A stretch of DNA of 64,000 nt from Flavobacterium glycines (GTDB lineage: Bacteria; Bacteroidota; Bacteroidia; Flavobacteriales; Flavobacteriaceae), in the NCBI RefSeq assembly GCF_900100165.1, contig NZ_FNEO01000002.1, positions 62,001 to 126,000 of the forward strand, read 5' to 3'. Below are positions 9,194-16,827 of this stretch, piece by piece. The first letter of the stretch is position 1. The number at the start of each line of letters is the position of its first letter. The notes beneath the pieces were generated by a model, which did no database searches, was not told the DNA's origin, and saw nothing but the letters and a program-made list of their open reading frames with translations. A program made the position numbers and the translations under genes.

Positions 9194-10474
9194 CTAACTC
9201 TCATTATTATTAACTTCAGAATTGAAAAAACTATTTAAACCTGCTTTATCAAATAAAATTCTCCCTAACTTAATATCTGACCACCCTTTTTTAAGTTTAT
9301 AAGTAAATGTGGGTACATCATCAATCAAATCACAATCTAAATAATAAGTGACAACTTTATCACTTAATACGTTTTTCAATTCCTGAATATGTGTAGATAT
9401 AAAAAACAAGGAACTACCATAATTACTAACACCATTAATAGTTGTTTTACATATTTCTAGTGCGTCTTCAACATTTGTTCCACTAAAAAGTTCATCCAAA
9501 ACTGCAAAACAGTTTATTCCTTTTGAAGCTCTTTCAACAATATTCTTAAGATTTATTACTTCCAGCATAAAATGACTATAACCATTAAGAATATCATCCC
9601 TCCTATTAATACCAATGGAAAAATTAGCAAAAATTGGTATTTCTCCTTTACTGGCAGGAATTCCAAAACCAAGATTTCCCAAATACAAGCATAAACTAAT
9701 CGATTTTAATATCGTTGATTTTCCAGACATATTTGGTCCATTCAATACAATAACATTAGTAGCTGTATGCAAAGAATTTTTAACTGGATTTTTTATTAAT
9801 GGATGATAAAAATCAACAAGATTAATTTCGGTTTGTGTAAAAATTGGAAAAGTAAACTTGTTTACTAAAATAGCTCTGTTTATTGACAAATATGCTTCAA
9901 ATAAAAATAGATCCTCCCAAAATACTTCAATTCTGTTATCCAATATTAAGTATGAAATTTTTTCTTTAATTTCATTAATATGACTCTTGCGAAGCTTCTT
10001 TTCTCTAAGTAAATATTCGTATTTACGTAAATCAAAATATGATAAAAAAGACATAATCCTATTAATTTCAGAACGATAGCATTCAGGAAAAACATCTAAC
10101 TTCAGTCTTGAAAAATAATTTAATTCCAGTCTATGAAAAAATAATATTAATTGATAAATTTTATTATTAAATAAAATTTCTCCTTTATTTGAAGTAAAGA
10201 AATGATACTTAGTATTTTTTAAATCTTCTGCTTTTAATTCATTAAGAAAAAAATGTACTTCATTTAGATAAAGAACCGTATAAGAATAATTATCTAGAAC
10301 TTTAATATTAGAAGCAAAACCTCGAAAAATTTTTTGTCTTTCAATAATCCGTTTCTCATCCAATAAAGGTGTTTCTAATAATTCAAGAATTTTCTTTCTT
10401 GCAAAAAGATTAAGTGAATAATCAAAAATAGGTAAGATCTCTTTTTTAATATTTAAATCTTGGACATTATTCAT
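9194..10474 (-). CDS. Truncated MutS-family ATPase (domains III-V only), function unknown
   Basis: 426 residues with no signal peptide and no membrane segment, so cytoplasmic. Residues about 20-220 resemble the helical lever/core of MutS (LARKKILELLETPLLDE near the start). Residues about 240-426 form the ABC-type ATPase: Walker A GPNMSGKST (246-254), the GYSHFMLE segment (298-305) matching the MutS GxSTFMxE loop, Walker B FAVLDE (323-328), then SGT and an STH motif. The mismatch-recognition domain I and connector domain II are absent, and the protein is half the length of MutS. It sits between GH43 and GH97, in the same direction, with gaps of 78 and 73 bp. All other products of this operon have export signals. 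A mismatch repair role is unlikely. What it does here is unknown. Confidence 0.88.
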   Translation of the reverse strand: MNNVQDLNIKKEILPIFDYSLNLFARKKILELLETPLLDEKRIIERQKIFRGFASNIKVLDNYSYTVLYLNEVHFFLNELKAEDLKNTKYHFFTSNKGEILFNNKIYQLILFFHRLELNYFSRLKLDVFPECYRSEINRIMSFLSYFDLRKYEYLLREKKLRKSHINEIKEKISYLILDNRIEVFWEDLFLFEAYLSINRAILVNKFTFPIFTQTEINLVDFYHPLIKNPVKNSLHTATNVIVLNGPNMSGKSTILKSISLCLYLGNLGFGIPASKGEIPIFANFSIGINRRDDILNGYSHFMLEVINLKNIVERASKGINCFAVLDELFSGTNVEDALEICKTTINGVSNYGSSLFFISTHIQELKNVLSDKVVTYYLDCDLIDDVPTFTYKLKKGWSDIKLGRILFDKAGLNSFFNSEVNNNES

Positions 10475-10552
10475 CTTAAATTACTTCTATTTAATTATTT
10501 TATCAATAAGAAAATTGAACTCAAATGTTGAGCAAAGCTTCATATCTTACTT

Positions 10553-12208
10553 TTATTTTGTTATTCTAAACCAGTCGAAATCGGCATAGCCACCTATTCT
10601 AACATTCGGTTGACTTATGGCAAAAACTCCAATTTTGGCAGAAATCCATAAATCTTTTTCGGCGATTGCTTCTTGTCCAATTTCAAAAAAATCGATTCCG
10701 TTTTCACTGTAACTAAAACGACAAGCTGCATTAGGAGCTGTGATTTTCATACGCAATTGCACTTCATTTGAATTTAAAGGTTTTTCTTCAATTAGTTTTT
10801 CCAATGTCCCTTCATTAGCATTTACACAACTAATTTGCTGCACCCAATATTTCCCATCATGATAGGCAATTGCAGCATAAGCATACGATTTCCCCATTAA
10901 CAACAAGCCTGCTTTTTTTCCAGACGTTTCCCATTCGGTAGTTAACTTCACTTTGGTTGTTGCCGTAAAATCCGGAGCCGGTAATTTTTGCAATAATAGA
11001 TTGGGTACATTCCAAAGATTGGGTTCCTCCTTCTGGTTTATAGTAAAAAGTCTCAGATAATCTGTTCCCGGAATTTGAGCGCTCCATTTAACAGACGAAT
11101 TGGCATACCATTGCCATTGCAACCCAGCTTTTCCATTCTCAAATTCATCGCTTTCAAAAGGATGTATTACCGATAAGCCATTACCAACAATAGGTTTTAC
11201 ATTAGAAAGTACGGGCTCTCCAACTCCGTTCCCATCATAATCCTTCCCTATCATTGGCCAGGCTTCTTTCCATTCTATTGGTTGCAGGTGCAATACACGT
11301 CCGTAAACTCCCTGATCCTGAAAATGAATAAACCAGGAAGCATCATCAGGTGTTGTCACCCAAGCGCCCTGATGGGGACCATTTATTGCAGTACTTCCCT
11401 GTTCTAAAACAATTTTATCTTCATAAGGTCCGTAAATATTTTTAGAACGCATCACTACCTGCCAGCCATTTTCAACTCCTCCTGCCGGAGCAAAAATGTA
11501 ATAATAGCCGTCTTTTTTATACAATTTAGGTCCTTCCATAGTATGATGCTTATCGTGTGCATCAAAAACATTTTGTCCTTCATCCAGAACCATCGTTCCT
11601 TCGACATTCATTTTATTAATAGCCAACATACTATTTATCCCGGCACGACTTCCTGCCCAGGCATGAATCAAATACGTATTTTCACCATCCCAAAGCGGAC
11701 AAGGATCAATGATTCCTTTTCCTGACATTACCAATATTGGCTTTGACCATTTGCCATAAATATCTTTGGTCTTAATCATATATACCCCAAAATCCGGATC
11801 GCCCCAATAGATATAAAATTCTCCTTTATGGAAACGTATGGCCGGTGCCCAAACCCCTTTACTGTGTTGTGGAATATTAAAAACGGCTTCAGGAATTTGT
11901 TGTTCCAAAGCATAGTTGACAATCTGCCAATTCACCAAATCCTTAGAATGCAAAATGGGCAAACCCGGAATACAGTTAAAACTACTTGCTGTCATATAAT
12001 AATCATCCTTTACACGAATCACATCGGGATCAGAATAATCGGCATACAAAATTGGATTGGTGTAAGTACCATCACCCCTATCAGATTGCCAAACTTCCGA
12101 AATATAATTGCCTCCTTTTAGCTGTAATTCAGTTTTTTTTACCGATGTACAGGCACCAAAAGACAAGCCTAACACTAATATATATGTATATTTATTTTTA
12201 AAAATCAT
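10553..12208 (-). CDS. GH43 family lipoprotein (beta-xylosidase / alpha-L-arabinofuranosidase type)
   Basis: 551 residues with a lipobox (FGAC, Cys20). A five-bladed GH43 propeller spans about residues 45-345. The catalytic triad is visible: Asp60 in ADYSDPDVI (base), Asp168 in IIDPCPLWD (pKa modulator), Glu225 in TMEGPKLY (acid). The C-terminal 200 residues form a beta-sandwich of the type that accompanies GH43_12-like enzymes, with FDWFRI at the end. It follows DUF4861 by 27 bp. Probably trims arabinose or xylose side chains in the periplasm or at the surface. Subfamily and linkage need a tree. Confidence 0.92.
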   Translation of the reverse strand: MIFKNKYTYILVLGLSFGACTSVKKTELQLKGGNYISEVWQSDRGDGTYTNPILYADYSDPDVIRVKDDYYMTASSFNCIPGLPILHSKDLVNWQIVNYALEQQIPEAVFNIPQHSKGVWAPAIRFHKGEFYIYWGDPDFGVYMIKTKDIYGKWSKPILVMSGKGIIDPCPLWDGENTYLIHAWAGSRAGINSMLAINKMNVEGTMVLDEGQNVFDAHDKHHTMEGPKLYKKDGYYYIFAPAGGVENGWQVVMRSKNIYGPYEDKIVLEQGSTAINGPHQGAWVTTPDDASWFIHFQDQGVYGRVLHLQPIEWKEAWPMIGKDYDGNGVGEPVLSNVKPIVGNGLSVIHPFESDEFENGKAGLQWQWYANSSVKWSAQIPGTDYLRLFTINQKEEPNLWNVPNLLLQKLPAPDFTATTKVKLTTEWETSGKKAGLLLMGKSYAYAAIAYHDGKYWVQQISCVNANEGTLEKLIEEKPLNSNEVQLRMKITAPNAACRFSYSENGIDFFEIGQEAIAEKDLWISAKIGVFAISQPNVRIGGYADFDWFRITK

Positions 12209-12235
12209 TCTCTTAATTTCTTACGAATTCCTCCC

Positions 12236-13435
12236 TTATTTTATTACCTTAACTTCTAAAGGATTAGCTATAATTTTTGCTTGTTTATCAAGCATTTCAT
12301 CCCAGTCCATAACATCTCTAATCTGTTTACTTCCTGTCCAGGCAAAACCAGCATAATAAGTTATTTTATCCTCCGGATTAGTAAGAATTAACAAATTACT
12401 TTGATCGGCTGTTTTGGAATCATGAACAAAAGCAGTATCAATTAATTTTGGACTTAAGACAATGCCTTCACCAACAAATGCACTATCAATTGGCTCCCAA
12501 TGACGAAACCATCCCTTAGGTTTGTTGATATTCACTTCTCCTTTTTTATCATGAAGCGTAATCCCTACTGTATAATTTGGAATTTCTTTATCAGCTTGAT
12601 AGCTTACTTCAAATTTTGAAAAATTAGAATTCAGGTCCAATGAAATTCTTTTGGTTTCATACACTCCATAACTACTCCAGGGAGCATAAGTCAATTCAAA
12701 AACAGTTCTCAAAGGTCCAGTAGCAATAGTTTTGTAACTCACATAATTTTTAGATACCTGTAAACTATCTTTTTCCCACAGCCCTGTACCACCTGTACCA
12801 CGACTGGCACCTACATGATAAGGATCATAACCTTCTCCATGCTCAATATGGTAATATCCCGGATTGGCTACATTTTTTTGATACCAACTGTCAATTATGG
12901 AATAGTCCACTTTTTTCAACCATAAGTCGATACCACTGGAAAGTGTTCCACCCTCTTTACCTTCTTCAACTAATTGTTGTGCTACAGGACCATAAGCTCT
13001 GAATGCCACCTTATTATTTTCCCAGGCGTAATCATCAATACGTTCCGGCACAAAACGGGAATAAGTCCTAATTTTACTTTCAGGCTCTTTTACTATATCA
13101 GTGACTATTACATATTTTGCTACGCTATTTGCTTTAATTTCTGCTTCAAAAAGCAATTCATCTCCCTTTCCATCATTGTTATAATCAATCCATTGGGTTC
13201 TTAGGTATTCATTAGCTCCCAGAAATTTAACCCGAATGTTTTTCTCGGAAATATTTTTTAATAAACCTGATAGTTTTCCAATTGGAATACTAACAATTTC
13301 CTTACGGTTGAAATCCAGATTATTTTTAACTTCAACATTTATTGCCTTTAATTTGTTTTTTACTGAACAACCGGATGCGTATCCAAGTACAAAAAGGCTA
13401 CCTAGTATAACACTTAATTGGGAACGTATTTTCAT
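12236..13435 (-). CDS. DUF4861 family lipoprotein
   Basis: 399 residues with a signal peptide and lipobox near residue 23 (YASGC). The body matches what I know as DUF4861: an early region with VFVKFLGANE-like strands, YNNDGKGDELLFEAEI (possibly calcium-binding), a central HIEHGEGYDPYHVG segment with GTGGTGLW, and a late GFAWTGSKQI. Proteins of this family are common in PULs of Bacteroidota that act on acidic plant or algal glycans. The many conserved His, Tyr, Glu and Trp residues suggest an enzyme of the beta-sandwich type. I do not assign a reaction. Gaps are 9 bp after GH28-like and 27 bp before GH43, so it is translated from the same message. Confidence 0.8.
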   Translation of the reverse strand: MKIRSQLSVILGSLFVLGYASGCSVKNKLKAINVEVKNNLDFNRKEIVSIPIGKLSGLLKNISEKNIRVKFLGANEYLRTQWIDYNNDGKGDELLFEAEIKANSVAKYVIVTDIVKEPESKIRTYSRFVPERIDDYAWENNKVAFRAYGPVAQQLVEEGKEGGTLSSGIDLWLKKVDYSIIDSWYQKNVANPGYYHIEHGEGYDPYHVGASRGTGGTGLWEKDSLQVSKNYVSYKTIATGPLRTVFELTYAPWSSYGVYETKRISLDLNSNFSKFEVSYQADKEIPNYTVGITLHDKKGEVNINKPKGWFRHWEPIDSAFVGEGIVLSPKLIDTAFVHDSKTADQSNLLILTNPEDKITYYAGFAWTGSKQIRDVMDWDEMLDKQAKIIANPLEVKVIK

Positions 13436-13444
13436 GATCTCGTT

Positions 13445-14887
13445 TTATTTAATTTTAAAAGTAACTCCCTCCACATGCTCTCCTACAAAGAATCGGGCCA
13501 TGTCTGAAGTTTTATACCATTTGGGTTTGCCCTGCATTTCATCATGTATCAAAAACCCATTTATCTTAAGGTTTTCAAATGTCACATCCTTTATTTTTCT
13601 TTGTTCATTATAACCAGCTATTATAGATAAGTTGGCATTTTTACCATTATAATCGATGTTACGAAACACCACATTTTCAATACCTAAACCTGGCGCAGTA
13701 CAATATTTGGTATTATAAAACACTCTTAAATTAAGCAATTGCCCTTCTCTAAAATCTTCTACTCTTATGTTTTCAAATAGGACATTTTTAGCCAAATTAT
13801 TATCCCCTACATTAATACTCAGACAGCCCTGATAATCGACCTGCATTTCTTTCTGATCCAAAATATCAATATTAGTATATTTCAAATTTTCTAGAACATC
13901 GGGATCTTTACTGTTCCCATGTGTTCCTATCAGAATAGGATGACCAACATCAGCCCAAAGTGTCGAATTTTGCATTGTTATGTTGTTACAGCTTCCTGTA
14001 AAACCTCCACGAGTTCCGTAAACAGTAGTACAATCATCAGATGAACGAATGAACACTCCATCAAATAACACATTATTAGCAGCCATCACATTCATCCCGT
14101 CACCCCAACCATAAAAACTGATAGTCTTTACATTTTTAATTGATACTCCGTCTGAGCCTCCGGTAAAACACTGTGAAGCAAACAGATCTTCTACTTCTAC
14201 ATTTTTTGAATTAGCAATCCGTATTCCACTTCTTATTTCCTGATAAACAATTCCTCTTCCCTTAATCTTTACATTTTCGACACTATCCAATCTAATTTGC
14301 CCTTTAAGTACGGCTCCACCAGCCAAATAAACCGTTTTATTAGAAGGCACCTGTAATTTTTGATTCGGAATTTCATGAATACCAGAACCAAAATAGATGA
14401 CATTTGGATCTTTAGGATTCGGTACATCTTTCTCAATTGGATTAGCAAAAAGATGCAGATTATGAAAAATATCATCATTGATTTCTACCGATAGATTTGC
14501 CGGCTTTATCAAGTTAAAGTATAGCGTATTCTTCTTAATTCGGGTACTAATACCTTTCGACAAAGGTCTTACCCTAGCTGAATTGATATTTCCTTTATTT
14601 GAAGTCACAGCTACTTCAACCGTTCCTGAAAAATCAAAAGATGCCATCGAAGCATTTTGCACCGAATGGCCTGTACCAATGACCTGATCTACTTTTATAA
14701 TATACTCAAACAACTCTTTCCACTCTCCGCCCGGTTTTCTAACCTTTACTGAAAAGTCATTATTATGCATCGTATTTATAATATCCTGAGTGGCATTATA
14801 AACCACCAAACTATCTTTGCTAACTGCAAAAACATTAAAAACCAAAAGACAAAATACTATTGAAATATATCCTTTCTTAAATATCAT
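13445..14887 (-). CDS. GH28-like right-handed beta-helix protein (first of two paralogues)
   Basis: 480 residues with a signal peptide to about residue 22. An N-terminal beta-domain (about 25-150) with a GGEWKELFEY segment precedes a right-handed parallel beta-helix with regularly spaced NV/NI turns. GH28-like acidic residues are present: Asp263 in GWGDG, and Asp284-Asp285 in RSSDDC, spaced as in polygalacturonases (Asp, +21, +22). His316 lies in GHPILIG, a variant of the GHG motif, but the usual RIK motif is not seen. So this is a distant GH28 or a sister family, probably acting on a uronic-acid or related polymer. The start codon overlaps the previous stop (ATGA), which points to translational coupling. 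The paralogue is at 27139-28560. Confidence 0.85.
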   Translation of the reverse strand: MIFKKGYISIVFCLLVFNVFAVSKDSLVVYNATQDIINTMHNNDFSVKVRKPGGEWKELFEYIIKVDQVIGTGHSVQNASMASFDFSGTVEVAVTSNKGNINSARVRPLSKGISTRIKKNTLYFNLIKPANLSVEINDDIFHNLHLFANPIEKDVPNPKDPNVIYFGSGIHEIPNQKLQVPSNKTVYLAGGAVLKGQIRLDSVENVKIKGRGIVYQEIRSGIRIANSKNVEVEDLFASQCFTGGSDGVSIKNVKTISFYGWGDGMNVMAANNVLFDGVFIRSSDDCTTVYGTRGGFTGSCNNITMQNSTLWADVGHPILIGTHGNSKDPDVLENLKYTNIDILDQKEMQVDYQGCLSINVGDNNLAKNVLFENIRVEDFREGQLLNLRVFYNTKYCTAPGLGIENVVFRNIDYNGKNANLSIIAGYNEQRKIKDVTFENLKINGFLIHDEMQGKPKWYKTSDMARFFVGEHVEGVTFKIK

Positions 14888-16827
14888 TTTTTATTATTTT
14901 TTAAAAATTCAAAGACTAATTGATTAAAAGCCTCCGGGTTTTCCACATTACTCACATGACCTGCATTAGGTACAATTACTTGTTTGGCAGCAGGCACACA
15001 TTCTAACAACTTATTGCGATTATTTTTATCTGCTTCACCAGTTAAAACCATCACCGGAACTGTTATTTTTTGTCCTTTTAACAAATGAATCACATCATTA
15101 CCTAATACTAACCGAGGCTCAGCATGCAATGGTTGCCATTGATCCCATTTGTAAATCATATCCCAAACGGGTCTTCTTATTGCTTCTAAATTAGTACCGC
15201 CTTTATGCATCAAACCATTTAACCATTCCCATTTTTGATTCATGATTCCTGCTTTTTTGATTTTTTCGATTTCTGCTCTTCGAATAGCTAATTGCTCTTT
15301 TGTCCAAGGTTCCGATGGTCCAGAAACCGGAAAAATATCACCACTAGCCATTGTAGCTGACAAAAGTCGGTCTTGATGCAAAGCCAAAAAATCCGTTGCT
15401 ATAAAACCTCCCATTGAAAGTCCCACTAAATGAACCTTTTTGATTTTTAGATAATCCATTATTTTCAAAAGGTCTTCGGCATGTAAAAAAGATTCTCCTT
15501 CTTTTGGCATATCCGAATAACCATACCCCCTACAATCGTATCGAATGACTCTGTACTTTTTGGCAAATTCAAAAAATTGCGGATCCCATTCGCTATGATC
15601 AAAAGAATGCCCGTGGATAAAAATTAGTGGCTCTCCTTTTCCTAATTCTTCATAATACAATTTAGCATTTCCCACCTCAACAAAAGCTGTTTTTACCTCT
15701 TTGGGTAAGGCAGCATTTTTATATACATCCCGAACCATAATGGGCAAAACGGGACTATTATAAAAGGATGAAAATCCATCTTTATTTGCTTTTGCTACAT
15801 TGACATGTGTCAGGAAAAAACCATAGGTATTCGTCGTTTTGTCAATCCAGGGATAAGCACCTGCCCAACTGGGACTACTAATTAAAACTACATTGCCTTT
15901 AGCATCCAACTCTTCTCTCCATTCTCCTAAGCCATAAATCCCATTATGCTTTTCAGCCCGTACTCTTTCCACATATTCGTGATTGGCAACTTTTGCATCT
16001 CTTATTTGATCAGACTGCATCTCTGCAACAGATGCCGCACTTAAAATTGGTTTACCTTTATAAATTCCATCATGACTGATCATCTCTAAAAAGTGAGCAT
16101 AATCGTGTAGCGTACTTTTTGCTCCTCCTCCCAGCATAGGACTATGACCTCCACTATCATCCACAGGTACAAAATGAGTATTCTTCATTTCTAATGGAAT
16201 AGCAATATTCTCCTGAAAAATAGTTTCAAAATCTTTACCAGTAGCCAATTCAGCCATTCTGCCTGCCACCTGCATTGCCAATCCCCCATAATGAAAAGTA
16301 CTTCCCGGCTCGGCTTCAGCTGGTAAATTCACTATGTGCTTTACTGATTCTTCCAATGTTTGGTAATTATCAGTAACCGAATCTTTGGGTTGGTAATCCG
16401 GAAAACCGGAAGTATGTGAAAAAAGCTGTCTCAAAGTAGCTTCTCCTTTAACATCTTTAAATTCAGGCAACCATTTGTTCACCTTATCATCCCAGGAAAG
16501 ATTGGTCTTTTCGACCACCGAAGCTATTGTTGCTGCAGCCAGCCATTTTCCGGCAGAGGCAATAAATACCTGAGTCTCTTTATTATAATTTCCGAAATAT
16601 TTTTCGTAAATAATTTTGTCTTTTTGAGAAACTATAATTGATGCACCTGAATAATAAGAACTGTCCACCCAAGTTTGAATTTTCTTTTCAATAGGAGAAA
16701 AATTATAATCTCTGTGTTTTATATACAATTGGGTTTGTCCAAATAAATTACTACTTGCTGTTAGCAAAATAATAAAAATTGCAACATCATAAACTTTAAC
16801 AAAAATTTGATCCAACGCTTTCATCAT
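14884..16827 (-). CDS. Fusion of a beta-lactamase-fold serine hydrolase and an alpha/beta hydrolase
   Basis: 647 residues with an N-terminal hydrophobic signal (about 14-30). Residues about 45-360 are a class-C beta-lactamase/esterase domain with SAGK (Ser91, Lys94), followed by WxxAATIAS and HTSG. The expected Tyr-x-Asn is Tyr180-Gly-Gly182, so the Asn is missing. Residues about 380-647 are an alpha/beta hydrolase with an HGHS oxyanion segment (406-409), nucleophile elbow GLSMGG (Ser471), Asp600 in GEADKN and His624 in NAGH. Both halves resemble carboxylesterases, so the product could remove two kinds of acyl groups. The start overlaps the heparinase-like stop by four bases (ATGA), and the stop overlaps the GH28-like start in the same way. 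No frameshift is evident, so it is a true fusion. Confidence 0.88.
   Translation of the reverse strand: MMKALDQIFVKVYDVAIFIILLTASSNLFGQTQLYIKHRDYNFSPIEKKIQTWVDSSYYSGASIIVSQKDKIIYEKYFGNYNKETQVFIASAGKWLAAATIASVVEKTNLSWDDKVNKWLPEFKDVKGEATLRQLFSHTSGFPDYQPKDSVTDNYQTLEESVKHIVNLPAEAEPGSTFHYGGLAMQVAGRMAELATGKDFETIFQENIAIPLEMKNTHFVPVDDSGGHSPMLGGGAKSTLHDYAHFLEMISHDGIYKGKPILSAASVAEMQSDQIRDAKVANHEYVERVRAEKHNGIYGLGEWREELDAKGNVVLISSPSWAGAYPWIDKTTNTYGFFLTHVNVAKANKDGFSSFYNSPVLPIMVRDVYKNAALPKEVKTAFVEVGNAKLYYEELGKGEPLIFIHGHSFDHSEWDPQFFEFAKKYRVIRYDCRGYGYSDMPKEGESFLHAEDLLKIMDYLKIKKVHLVGLSMGGFIATDFLALHQDRLLSATMASGDIFPVSGPSEPWTKEQLAIRRAEIEKIKKAGIMNQKWEWLNGLMHKGGTNLEAIRRPVWDMIYKWDQWQPLHAEPRLVLGNDVIHLLKGQKITVPVMVLTGEADKNNRNKLLECVPAAKQVIVPNAGHVSNVENPEAFNQLVFEFLKNNKK

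Noticed and set aside
9194..10474. Calling this gene mutS
   Set aside because: Domains I and II are missing and the length is about half of MutS, so the mismatch-repair name would mislead.
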